A stretch of DNA of 64,000 nt from Straminergon stramineum. Lineage: Eukaryota; Streptophyta; Bryopsida; Hypnales; Calliergonaceae. The stretch spans positions 6,081,001-6,145,000 of the forward strand of contig OY987266.1 in the NCBI GenBank assembly GCA_963920665.1. Direction: 5' to 3'. The position numbers and the translations under genes are program-made. The notes under the pieces were generated by a model. The model had not been told where the DNA came from, searched no databases, and saw only the letters and a program-made list of their open reading frames with translations. Shown here one piece after another: positions 13,093 through 24,113 of this stretch (position 1 is its first letter; each line of letters starts with the position of its first letter).

Positions 13093-13290
13093 TAGGGTTG
13101 TCATATCGGACAGGTCAGGGTGATCGGATGGGACGGACGGATGGGCAAACCGGACCAGATGGACAAACAGTTTGGACAATCCGGACACCTTTCATTTTTT
13201 GAAATTTTCGAATTGGCAAGTCGCTTCCACGCTGGAATCAGGGCGTGGACGTTAGGGCACGGACATCATCATCAAGGTGGGGACTATACT
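13093..13290 (+). promoter_or_regulatory. hAT left terminus and GGAC-rich subterminal region
   Basis: It begins with the terminal repeat TAGGGTTGTCATA. GGAC words follow densely (CGGACAGG, GGGACGGACGG, CGGACCAG, TTTGGACAATCCGGACACC), then GGGCGTGGAC, GGGCACGGAC and GGTGGGGAC. hAT transposases are known to bind short subterminal repeats, so these are candidate binding sites; that role is inferred. The same motif type recurs at 18050-18290, 23830-23945 and, inverted, at 26610-26790. Confidence 0.65.
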
Positions 13291-13379
13291 AGGCGCAGAT
13301 AGATTTGAAAGGGTAGGGATGTTGCAATTTATTTCGAATGAAGTAGTTCTACTTTTCTAGGTTCATGTTTAAGGCTTTA

Positions 13380-13805
13380 TTTTGGAAAATAGTGGCTACA
13401 AGTGTTTCAAATTCATATCCAATACAAAGAGACTTCTTTGTTGTCATCTTCAAAAGGGTTGGTTTACGAATTTGAGGGTACAATTGTACAAGGGTTTGGA
13501 AATCAAATCATATACAAGTTATGTCATTTTCGGTTTCAAGTTCAATGAGTTTGTTTCCATTGTTGGATACTAGAATGGTTTGGATTGAAATTCAGGTACG
13601 TTTTTGGAGGTTGTACTTGAAGTGTTCATTTCTGTAAATAGAAGCTCAAACGGTTTGGAGTTCACATCAAATGCGTTTGATATTTGTTGTCCATCTACAT
13701 AAAAGATTTTTTTTGGAAATGGGCACTACATTGCTAGTTTGCTAGAAGGGTTTGGATTTAAATCTAAATATCTAATACAGATTTTTTTTCTTGGTTTCCT
13801 TCGAA
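13380..13805 (+). repeat. Degenerate tandem array, about 85-90 bp unit (left)
   Basis: Loosely repeated text of the form TGGCTACAAG-TTTGGAAATCAAATC-ATACAAGTTATG recurs near 13388, 13480, 13560, 13640 and 13720. It matches the array at 18600-19290 in the same orientation. Open frames here are short and not convincing. Confidence 0.6.
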
Positions 13806-13817
13806 GGGTTTAGGGTT

Positions 13818-13990
13818 TTCAACCCTTTGGTGCCCAAGGCACCAAAACTTGGTTTTCATAAAACTTTGAAGTTCAATACATCCTAACCAAGTTGCTATTT
13901 GGAGTGGTTAATATTTTTGAAAAGTTCTTGAAGTCTAGTTTTACCACCAAAAGTCTGTTTTATTAAAAAGAAATATAGTGATTTTTCCAT
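13818..13990. mobile_element. Fragment of a TTAA-type inverted-repeat element
   Basis: From TTCAACCCTTTGGTGCCCAAGGCACC onward this resembles the right end of copy A (11646 reading downwards on the minus strand), including a CTTTGAAGTT block and GAAGTCTAGTTTT. The TTAA has become TCAA, and no matching second end is seen. Confidence 0.55.
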
Positions 13991-14565
13991 TCTAGATTCT
14001 ATTGTTCAACATAACTACATTCACGAATGTCATCTACATGCATGGCAAATGCAATAATTTTGCAAATACAATTGGAGACTTCATTATTTCAAATAACCAA
14101 CAACATTTTGAAATTTCAAGCATTGTTCAATACAATAACAAGTTCACAACACAATGAATCTATACTTTCAAGATACACCTCTTCTTCCATTGGTTATCTT
14201 AGACCCTACTTCTTGTTCTTGTAGATCTTCATTACTTCATGTTTCAATTGGTGCAATTGTCTTGAACTCATGATGAATGAAGATCTACAGATGGTGTTGG
14301 GTGCCCTTCAATTGTTGAAACGACTTGATCTGTAGACTTTTTGTATACCTGGATCCCCTAATGCAGCATTTCGAATGACCTCATCATCATCTATTGGTGC
14401 CTCATCACAATCAGAGTCGTCTTCATCATCACCGCCTTCACCAGTTCCACTTTCATCTTCTCCATTGTCACCGTATATGGTCCATTGGCCCTCTACTTCC
14501 GAGTTCTCATTTCAAAGCTCCAGAGTTATTTCACCATGCCTACAATTGCGTTTAAACCTCTTGTG

Positions 14566-17500
14566 TCATTGAGCTCTAGGGTCCTCTGCATCAGAATTTA
14601 TAGTGGGGCCTCCTTGTACTTGAGGAACGACATACGCTGGAGTGGACAAAGTTTGGCCTAGAACATACGTATTCAAGAATGGCTCTATCACCACGTTCGA
14701 TTCTCTGACCCCAATTCCTAAGAGAGGGCGTTTAGAAGGCCTAGAGGATGATGCTTCGTTGTTGTTTCGTCCACCTCTAATACCATGGCCTCCAATCCCT
14801 GCACGACCCCTTATTCCTCCACAGACAGCAGTCCTTCCACGTCCTTGTTGATATTCACCCATGGTGTAGTGAACTATGGGTCGAAAGGCAGTAGGGGGTC
14901 TACCACCCATTGTAATATTTGAAATGCTTTGAGGCATCAATTCAACATTTCCCACTAAGCCTAGCCCTTTTTGGAAAGGTCGACGGTTTACACTCAAAGT
15001 TGCAGGAGAAGAAGGGTTAAGGGAATGCTGCACCGGTGTATTCCGGTTAGTAAGAACAGTACACATTGCAACCGATGGGGGTATACGGGCTTCGTCTTCA
15101 AGCGGGTCAGTAAACCCCAAAACATCATTGGGATTTAAACGTTCAGGGTCAAAATGCCTTACTCCCACTACAGGAACCCCCATGACATTTCTTGCGATCG
15201 ATCGTGCCATTCTTGTATTTCCAATGTTTTGGCCATGGCGTCCTTCAACAACCTTGTTGCTATTGTGGCCACCCACTCCTCTAGGCCCCCTACTGCCATC
15301 ACGATGGCAAACAGATCCTTCAATATTCTAAGTTGCATTGTTCCTCAGATTCCCACCGCCATTTCCATTTCCCCCTTCGTTTTCCAGAAGGAAGTCGTTG
15401 TCGTTGTTGAAGGGAACATTATCATCATCAATGTCCACTACGTTTGGGTCATCACTCTCCAATGATGATGACAAAGGCTGCACTTCCGGGATGACTGGAT
15501 TTTGAGGGCCAAGGGGGGGGAGGACTTTGGCTAGGATTGACTCCCTAAGGGCCCTAGTGACTAGGGAGGACTTCCTCTTCCACTTCATCATCATCTCCAT
15601 AGTAATTTCTAGCTTCCTCGAGGTGATTGGCCCCCGCCCTCTACAAATGTAGATTTGGTTAGTACCCTTGGGGTACTCAGTTTGCTTCCGCATCAGCCTC
15701 TTCCTCTTCTTCAGCTACCAACACGTCAAATTCATGATTGTGTTCAGCTACTGGAATGGGGCCAAGGGCATCTAGATCAGAATCCTCCAATAAGATATTA
15801 GCATCGTACCAACAAATTGGATCAGCCCCTGGTCTCTGCTAAAGTACATGGCTATTGGTATAAATATATATGAATGAATCAGCCTTCTTGGGGGCTAATC
15901 GATTCCGAACCTTGTTGTGGACAAAAGAATACATACTCCAATTCCTTTCACATGAGCATACTAAACACATCAATGATAGAATACGCACGGCAATCTTAGA
16001 TAGTGCTCAATCTCCAACCCTATGCCACCATTGGTGGAGAAGCATCTGTGTTGCTCTGATGTCGGGCATCTCAGCAGCACTATATGGCCCCGTGCCCTCC
16101 TCGAATTCTGTTAATTCCACTAGCACGTCGTTAAACTCTACACCCACTACATTTTCCATTTTGCGGATGACCCAATACAATGCATGGAGGGCAATTCCAT
16201 CAGCCCTAAGCATAGCATTATCCAAGAGATACAGATTCAAAAGGGCCCCGGCGTAGTGAACATCCGTAAAAACCATGTCCCACCTTGTTTTGAAAGACTC
16301 CTCCATGGTGGTGGCTATGTCATTTCGTAGATTGAAGGGTGGCTTTCTTAAAGAAAACACATGGGCCCTCAAATTGTGCATTACGAGCCATGCCCAAACC
16401 ATAGTTAGTTCTTGGCCATCAAAAGTGCGCAATGCCTTCAACACGTCTTCAGTCATGTGCACATAATTCACACATCGTTGTCAAAAGCCCACATCTTCGA
16501 TAGTTGACACCACATTACATGCAGCTGTAGTTGCTTGCTTTTCATTTTGTTTGTTTCGCAAACCATCAAAGTAATTCTGAACGCGCGCATGGTCTTTTAA
16601 CCGCAATAGTACTCCTCGAAGTTTCTTCAGTCGATGCAACATGAAGAAATTACAAGCAAAGCAGTTTTTGTTTGGCACTATGAGTAGAAGGGTCGGACTT
16701 AACTCCTGGAAAACTAATATGGTCATGTGTTGGTTTTGAATATACTGGCACAATCTTCTTGCCCTTTGAATTAAATCTTTAAATTCTACTACTTTAGCCC
16801 AATCTTCCAATATGAGATCCAAGGCATGTGCCATACAGCCCTACTTGAAAATGTGCGGATACGTGCGAACAATATTGTCCAATGCCCCAAGCATATTCGC
16901 TGCATTATCCATACAAACTTGCATGACATGTTTCAAACCCACTTTCTCAATGAATACTTTCATCTGGTCTGTTATATAGCGCATGGACTTCCTTTGTCCA
17001 CTAGTGTCAATGGCCCCCAAGAATACATAACCGGTAGGGCACGACATCATCACATTCATTAGGGGCCTCCGGTTCACGTCATCCCAGCCATCAGTGCATA
17101 TTGTCACCTTGTAATGCTTCACTACAAAACCAACTTTGGTTACTATTTGTTTCTCGATTTGCAACCTCTTAGGTTCAATCAACTTAGTCCTGAATTGATA
17201 ATAAGAAGGTGGACTGTATTCAAACCTTGCCACTGAGGTTGCCCTCACAGCCTCAATGAAGGCTGGATTTCTTGCCACATTAAATGGCACGTTTGCCTCG
17301 TAGAAAAACGATGCCCACTTGTCATCCAACTCTTTCTTCTTTGCAATGTTAAAAGTATCCTTCATGCGTTGTTGAAGTAATGTCCTAGATCTCATGGAAT
17401 TTGATCCAGCGAGACTTTGGAACCTCTGTATTGGGTCATTCCCTTCAGGGAGAGCAACCCCTTCAGCCTGGTTCCCACTAGGGCCCCCTCCCGTCACTTC

Positions 17501-17821
17501 GTTAAGAGTAGATTTGCTTGAACTTGCAATTGGAGTTGCTCTCGATGGACCACTCGGAATTGATTCTCCTTCATACATGTCCTCGGGGCTCAAACGCTAT
17601 AGAACAAAGTTTGCACAATTTGCAAATCGGTGGCGCACAATTCGCTGTGCACTACGACAAATTGACCTCTCCAACTTCATGCCATATCCAAAGTGAGCAA
17701 AAGCGCACTCACGTTTATAGTTGAATGTTGCATTGTAGAAAACATAGCTCGCTTTACTCCCGTTCTCAAAGAAATTATACCACGGTTCCCATTCTTTTGT
17801 TTTCTTTCATTGACCTCCCAT
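14566..17821 (-). pseudogene. hAT transposase, DUF659 type, with dimerisation domain (decayed)
   Basis: One minus-strand frame runs from the ATG at 17821 to about 15690, broken by stops. The N-terminus (KEWEPWYNFFENG...) may be a degenerate BED-finger region. DUF659 lies at about 17250-16770: ICTDGWDDVNRRPLMNV, then GYVFLGAIDTSG and QVCMDNAANMLGALDNI. The C-terminal hAT dimerisation signature is near 15990-15850 (CERNWSMYSFVHNKVRNRL). In-frame stops are TGA near 17809, TAG near 17596, TAG at 16838, TGA near 16478, TGA near 16004 and TAG near 15840; none is TAA. After about 15700 the frame shifts into an acidic then Arg/Gly-rich tail (15693 to 14566). A transposase of this class would cut and paste the element. 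This copy should be inactive unless the stops are bypassed. Confidence 0.9.
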
Positions 17822-18049
17822 TGCATTCACGATGAATGCAAACATGTTCTTGTATGAAGTAGAAGAGGCTATCACACCAAATGAAAAGGACAAAATAATA
17901 GTTAGCACCAATCCACTACTTGAACTGATTTTTACATCACCTCAACAGCAAACCAAGGCCATTTGCCACCAACGTAGACTCACAAGGAGCTCAAAGTGAA
18001 TTGCAATCCAAAATGATGAGGCCAAGATGACAAATGTAGGGAATTCACA

Positions 18050-18290
18050 ATAGTAGGGTTGGCTTTATACCCTGGGAGTGTAGGGGCGCGGACCTATTGT
18101 GAAGGGGCAGGGACGTCAAAAAAAGGAAGGTTTTGTAAAATCCATCATGCTTCCTTCTATCAGGGTGCGGACTTAGGGGGTGCGTAGACGTAGGAGGCGC
18201 GGACTTCTCGTCAGGGCATGGACGTAGGCGGCATGGACTTCCCATGGGGACACGGACATGGAGGTGCGGACGTCCCACTCCTAAGCCATA
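18050..18290 (-). promoter_or_regulatory. GGAC-motif cluster and probable transposase promoter
   Basis: Upstream of the transposase start (minus strand) lie repeated motifs, read on plus: GGGGCGCGGAC, GGGTGCGGAC, GGCGCGGAC, GGGCATGGACG, GGACACGGACATGG and GGTGCGGACGTCCC. On the minus strand a TATA-like GGGTATAAAGCC lies at about 18062-18073, between the cluster and the gene. The plus strand also reads TAGGGTTGGC at 18054, resembling the element's left terminus. Confidence 0.55.
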
Positions 18291-18599
18291 GTGGGGGGGA
18301 AGTCAAATTCGCATTGAACTTGGTCATGGGATTCTTCTTTCCCATGGAGAAGGGAAAGCCATTAATGCAGTCAACCCTTAATTTGAGCTCGGGGAATATC
18401 TACAAGTCAATGGTTGCATCAAGAGGTCCAACCACTTTATGAGTTCAAAGACAATGTATGGAAGCATGTCTCTCCCTTCTTGGGGCTGGACTTCTCCTTC
18501 TTGCCTTCATCAAGCACTTGAGAACTAGGACCCACCCCCCAAAAAGAAGATTTCAGAAAATGAAAATTCACTTGCACACTTCAAGAAAAAAAATCGAAA

Positions 18600-19290
18600 T
18601 TAGATGCTAGAAGTTTTTGGATTTATAACAAAAGACAAGGTACACATTTTCTTAAGTTCAAGTTCAAGGTCGCATTTTCCCAAATAGAAACTAAAAGGGT
18701 TCAAATTATAGAGTTCTAATTGAATGGGTTTATTTTTGGTAATGGGGGCTACAAGGTTTCGGAAATTGGAATTCATATCATTAACGTATTACAATGTATT
18801 CAAATGTAGTTCAAGGATTTATTTTTTTAAATGGAGGCTACAAGGATTTGGAAAAGAAACAAAATGCAAGTTCTAGTGGTTTTGAAGCAAGTTCAAGGCT
18901 TTTGTCTTGTTATTGGATGCTACAAGGGTTTTGATTTCAAATAGAAGTTATGTTTTGTTTAGTTATAGTTGAAGGCTTTATGGTGTTTATAATATTTGTT
19001 CCAAGTATTTAAATTTGAAAATTCAAATCATATACAAGTTAGATGTTATGTGCTTGTACTTCAAGGGCTTCAACTCCTTCAAGTTGAAGTACAGGTTATA
19101 AGGGTTTGGAGATCCCTTCAAATACAAGTTAATATTTCTGGGTTCTATTTCAAGGGTTCATTTGTGTTAATGGAAGATACAAGGATTAGGATTTGGGAAT
19201 TCAAACCAGATACAAGTTATTTTATTTTTGGTTAGGATTAAAGGGTTTACTTCTATAAGTACTACGTAGAGGCTACAGGATTTTGGATAT
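18600..19290 (+). repeat. Degenerate tandem array, about 85-90 bp unit (right)
   Basis: Units marked by GGGGGCTACAAGG, GGAGGCTACAAGG, GGATGCTACAAGGG, AGGTTATAAGGG, GGAAGATACAAGG and AGAGGCTACAGG start near 18745, 18834, 18925, 19093, 19171 and 19269. Each is followed by a TTTGGAAATTCAAATC-like phrase and ATACAAGTTA. It is the same family as 13380-13805. A TTAA-type end fragment (TTCAACCCCTAAAAGCC) follows at 19298. Confidence 0.62.
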
Positions 19291-19843
19291 AGTTATGTTC
19301 AACCCCTAAAAGCCTAACAATGTTTTGGCAATGAAATTTTCCAATGAATCTTCCTATTTTGATATTTTTTTATTTTTTGGAGGTATGGGACTATGGGATA
19401 TATTTGAAATTTTTAATGGAAGCATACAAAAAAGAAGACTACTATGTCTAGGATATTAGGATGTGTGGAATTAATTATAAAAAATATTGACCGTTGGATT
19501 TTTAGATTATAACAATTTTGAATGATCAATTGTGTAGGCAAAAAATGAAGCTTCTACCTTTTGAAGAAGAAGAATTATAAGAAGATGAATAGTGCTTTTT
19601 TCCCGTTGGAAAAAAACTATTTTGGAATCTAAGGCAAATGCAGTACTTTTTAATTTTTAAGAATGAGAAATAAAAATTCTCTCAAATTAACCAAATTGGA
19701 TCCTAATCCAAAATTTTAAATTTATATATCAACATATGCATTTCTTTTAAAATTTAATAATTTATAGCATAATATTTAGAACATTAGCATAATGTTTGGA
19801 AGATTCCAAAAAATTTGGAATCAGTCCAATTATTTTTGTGTTC

Positions 19844-20767
19844 TTAACCCCTAAAGGCCCATGACTATTTTTTCACCAAAAAAGCTCCCAAACTACCATT
19901 TCTAGTACAAGAACCAAATTTTAGAAAAAAAACATTTTTGGACATATATAACTGTAGGATCTTGTAGTACTCTAGTTTGAGAACATGTGGAAAAAATTTC
20001 AGAAATTTCCACCGTGTAGATTGCAAGAAATTAGCATTTGAATTGACAAAAATCCCTTTGGGGGGCCTACAAAAAACCGGGTAGCTGCTCTTCTCAAGGT
20101 CACATTTGTATGAAGAAATTTCCAAAATGGATGTGCGTCTTTAAATTATTTCTTCAAGGCAAATTGGCTACATGCTCAAAAAAATTCAAATTATTTGGAA
20201 TTGTACAATATATAGGGAAAAAATAGTAAGTAGAAAGTAGAGAAGGATTCAAAATACTAAATTGTTAACAATTTTGTTATGGACTTGAAAAATGAAAATC
20301 CCAATGGTAGTAATGTTGCAACAAACAATATACATCCTATGATTTTATTTTTTTCAAAAAATATTGAAAATTGAGTTAAATGAAGGACTTCAAAGTTTAT
20401 TTTAGAGTAGAGAATCCATAACTACCTGCAAACTAAAACATCTCATAACTTTCACCTCATTAATCAAAGTTGAATGATTTAAAGCTTTTTACATACATAT
20501 AAATCTCCCTTAATCAATTTCAAATTTTTATTTTTGAAAAAAGTGATTTTTTTATCTATCCAAGCTGCCCAACTTGGCAAAGAAACCACATATTATATAA
20601 TAACCCTAAACCATATAGTCAAAAGTTATGAAAATTGTTGGGCCTTAAAGCTACTCCTTGACCACATGTGTGAAAATTACAACGCAAAAAATTGGAAATT
20701 TTGCTCGTAGTGAGTTGCCCAAAATATCTATAATGCTAGAAAAACATGTTTGGCCTTTAAGGGTTAA
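19844..20767. mobile_element. TTAA-flanked inverted-repeat element, copy B (916 bp)
   Basis: TTAA at 19844-19847 and 20764-20767 bounds it. The left end is CCCCTAAAGGCCC and the right, read inwards, CCCTTAAAGGCC. The interior closely resembles copy C (55514-56445). Shared phrases include CATTTCTAGTACAAG/CATTTCTAGAACAAG, AAAAAAACATTTTTGGAC and TATTTTAGAGTAGAGAATCC. The only open frame, 19865-20125 minus, is not a recognisable protein. It sits inside the hAT element, so it inserted later. Confidence 0.75.
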
Positions 20768-21549
20768 TGACTTAATCACACCAAATTAAAATTTTAATTC
20801 ATGAACTTCCTCAAAATCCAAATTCCAATTATTTTTTTTTGTGGAACCACTTTTTTTGTGAGAAGTAATGATTAGGGATGTCCAAGAATATCTGTTTGTG
20901 CTAAGTAATGAGTAGGGATGTCCAAGAATATATAGTTTCCATCCCTACTATTTCGTTCATTTTAAAAAAAATTTGTTTGTTCCCATTTTTCTATTACACT
21001 ACATACTAACATACCCTAAATTTTTATTTAAATCTTGGTAATCGGAAAGTATAATAAGCTGATAAACTTATTACTCAACAAGTTCTTAGTTAAGGAATTA
21101 TACATGCATCATGCAAAGGAATTTAACAATTGAATATATGTATTTCATATGCATCGTGTAGTAAAAAATTGGAAAAGTATATAGCATGTTTTCCATGATA
21201 AAATATGCATATCCACAAGTCTTTGTCCAATGCTATTTGTAGTACCGAACTACCGAAGTAGCAATTCTATAAGCATTGGTAATGATAAGTGCCTATTGTA
21301 AGTGTACACACAAAATATGCTTTGCTAATTAGTAATTACCAAACTAGGAAATGCACTCGAATCAATGTTCATTGGACTATTTGCAATGCCACTCGATCCA
21401 ACCTCATTGTTGTGTCTGGCGTGCTAGATGGGAAAATCTTTGCCGCAGCCTAGTTGAAGTCTATGAACCATAGACCGAGTTCTCCTCGTTGGTTTGTCTT
21501 TTTCCAAAATGGCCCTCATAATTTGTGATTGCTTGAGGCTCTCTAGAGC
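20768..21549. other. AT-rich DNA without genes
   Basis: A 28-bp near-perfect direct repeat (AGTAATGATTAGGGATGTCC-type) sits at about 20863 and 20903. From 21360 onward base composition rises as the RING pseudogene is approached. No coding call. Confidence 0.4.
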
Positions 21550-23769
21550 TCAGCATGTATCTAGGCTATGTTGTTCAAGTAGGAAATCTAGCCCTTCGTT
21601 TCTAAAAGTTTCCCTCCACTCAGATTTCGATGATTGAGCAAGCTCCTCGAGGTTGGACATGTCTGGGTCTTCCCCAATACAAACCCCGTTGTCATCGGTG
21701 ACACCAACTCCATCAACGCCCCACAACCATTGTCTAAGGTGAGGTCCAAATTGAAACTTTTTTCCGACCTTGTCCCAATGTCCATTGAAGCATTGGAAGA
21801 AAAAATTCCATTGTCCTTGGCTATGCTTGTCTTTCATCGGAATCAAGTGCTAGCAGACTTAGACAATTTGATCTGTATCAGTCTCCCAACCACATTCAGC
21901 AGCAATCTGTGTCTTGTCCAACAACGTTATTTGCAATTTCCAACTCCACACCAAGTCTGTTCCCCACATTTTAGAGTGATCAGGGGCATTTGTGGAATTG
22001 AATTTCCAATGTGGTGGCATGTATGGGACCAAGCCAAACAACTCATATAAGCGCTCATGGAAAGGAGCCTTGCACAATGCGCATCGACGACAGAGAATCA
22101 TAGAACTGATGAGGCAAAATGGATGGTACAAGTGGTTGCACGTGCCCAAGTGCATTCCACCTTCAGGGCCAAATGGATTCATACAAATGGGACATATGGT
22201 CCCGTCGTGCACAAAACTTGAAGGATTTGGCCACTCCAACAACAACTTCCCTTTGTAGTCGACCTTCAATCCAAACTGGTTTTTGTAATCCCAATTGTGT
22301 TGGGACCGATCAATGATTGTTTTTCCACTATCAAGCTCAATGGTTGCCATGTTGGGATTGAAAAGATCATCCACAAGGGCCTAGGAAGTCAAGCCAAACA
22401 CCCTTTCTTGATTGTGTTGATTGTAGCAGTGGTCCATTTTCTTGAACTTTGCTACTAGTTGTTGGGTTTTGTCGACAATGAACACACATGCCAACTTCCA
22501 TTGGTAGTATTGCTCCACCAAGGCATGCAAACAACTATGTAATTTTTGTTTCTCGACTCACAAGTCGTTGAGCTCAAAGTTGTTGTCCATAACCATGGCC
22601 CCAACTTCAATTTGCATTGGTACGTTGGTGGTGGCGAGTAATTCGCCAAAGGACAATGAATCCTCTTCTATAGACATGGCAGCACCACCGTGCACATCTT
22701 GCACCAGAATCTACGAATCGTGAGGAGGTCCTTGTGCATGTCCTCGTGGATCCTAACCTTCATTCATCATTTGTGTTGCTTGTAGAGCTCGTCGAAGCTC
22801 TCCTATGTCACATGCTTGCTAAACAATTATTTCGTCCTTGCGCTTGATTTCTTCCCTAAACTAGCCCACATCTTCATACACAGAATGCATTTCATCATCT
22901 CTGTCTTGTAACTGCACCCTCAAGCTCTATATGGTGTCTGCAACAGCCATGACATCAACAACTCCAATAGTTGGTTCATTAGGTGCTTGGAACTGCACCC
23001 TAACAACTCCAACCACTGGTTCCTCAGAGCCATGGAACTGCACATGAGCATCTTGCTCTAGAAGTTGTCCAAGAAGTGCACACTAAGCCTTCTACTTTTG
23101 TGCACATTGTTGTCCTCTGTGGTTTAATACCACTGGTGTATGAGCGCCATCAAAGTCATCATCCATAGAAGAGTTTGGTGTCTCACATGTGTCGGGCGGC
23201 TCAATACATGTACTGATCCTACCGAGCCCTCCTTCGGGATAACTCATAACCTCCCTTGCAATTATACCATTAGCTGGTGTTGGTACTTTGATACTAGATG
23301 GTGTGCCCTTCAAGGTGGACCAATCCACCCGCTTGTTCAATCTCACTTGTGCATGTACACCTCATGCAATGAAAAGGTGGACTTCATTCCTTTTTATGGT
23401 GGGCATGTCATACAACACTTGATATACTTCGATACATAGTTGTTTGAAGGCCTCATCGATGCAGTATTTCAAGTTGGCTTTATGGAACTGGCAGTGGTAG
23501 TTGTGCCGGTCTTCCGGGAAGGCCTTGTCAATGTGGCACCATTTGATGTAATTGGCACAAGTCTCAAAACTCCACGAGTCAGGCACTTCATTCCAACCCC
23601 TAAATGCAAGTTTGTGGGGGTTTTGAAGTATGTGTAATCTCTTTCGATGTTTGTTTCTTGGCCTTTGTCGGGTATGGTTTCTTTCTTTTTTGTTAGTTCT
23701 CGGTGGTGTCTCCATGGTAGAAAAATCGGGCGGAAATTCAGTATGTAAATATGAACGACTTTGCATGAT
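21550..23769 (-). pseudogene. RING-H2 finger protein, hAT cargo gene (decayed by stops)
   Basis: A single minus-strand frame can be followed without a frameshift from about 23769 (MQSRSYL) or the internal Met in METPPRTNKK down to 21550, about 740 codons. A RING-H2 finger lies at about 22194-22071: CPIC, then C-x-H-x2-H-x2-C (CNHLYHPFC) and CALC. Upstream is a helical stretch (FREEIKRKDEII, LRRALQATQMM) that could be a coiled coil. RING proteins usually act as E3 ubiquitin ligases; here that is only family inference. Twelve in-frame stops break it: 9 TAG, 2 TGA and 1 TAA by my reading. It is divergent from the kinase across a shared motif-rich spacer. I do not recognise a close named homologue. 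Confidence 0.72.
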
Positions 23770-23829
23770 GCCAACGATCAGCTCAATGAAGAGGTGGAGG
23801 ATTTGGAATATGCAAGGTGGGGACGAATG

Positions 23830-23945
23830 GGGCGGGGATGGCCTTATATGGGGTCGGAGTGCCCTTGTTGGGGTGCGGACGTGAATCGTTAGGGTAGGGA
23901 CAAGCCAGGGCGAGGACGTGGGAGGGGCAGGGACTATAAAACCCA
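23830..23945. promoter_or_regulatory. Bidirectional GGAC-motif promoter between RING and kinase genes
   Basis: Repeated motifs GGGGTGCGGACGTG, GGGTAGGGACAAG, GGGCGAGGACGTGG and GGGGCAGGGAC end in TATAAA at 23935-23940, about 175 bp upstream of the kinase ATG (24114). The minus-strand RING gene starts on the other side. This matches the clusters at 13093-13290, 18050-18290 and 26610-26790. A shared control or transposase-binding module is inferred. Confidence 0.55.
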
Positions 23946-24113
23946 CCTAAAGCCCTCACTTTTCCTTGCCAAGTCTACACCCTATGCCTCACACCTTTGT
24001 TTGCGCAAGCGACCTTTGGACGTGAGTTTGGTGGGTGATCAGGCTTGGCTCACATATAGCACCCGGTTTTTTTTATTTTCTCCAAAGCTTTGGTGGTTCA
24101 AAAATATTGTACA

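Noticed and set aside
14375..17724. Plus-strand frames across the transposase
   Set aside because: Shadows of the minus-strand hAT transposase, whose motifs (TDGW, CERNWS, RNRL) are specific.
21550..23769. TAG read as glutamine (altered genetic code) in the RING frame
   Set aside because: Neighbouring host genes and the Copia frame use stops normally. The pattern is explained better by CAG-to-TAG decay in a silenced transposon.
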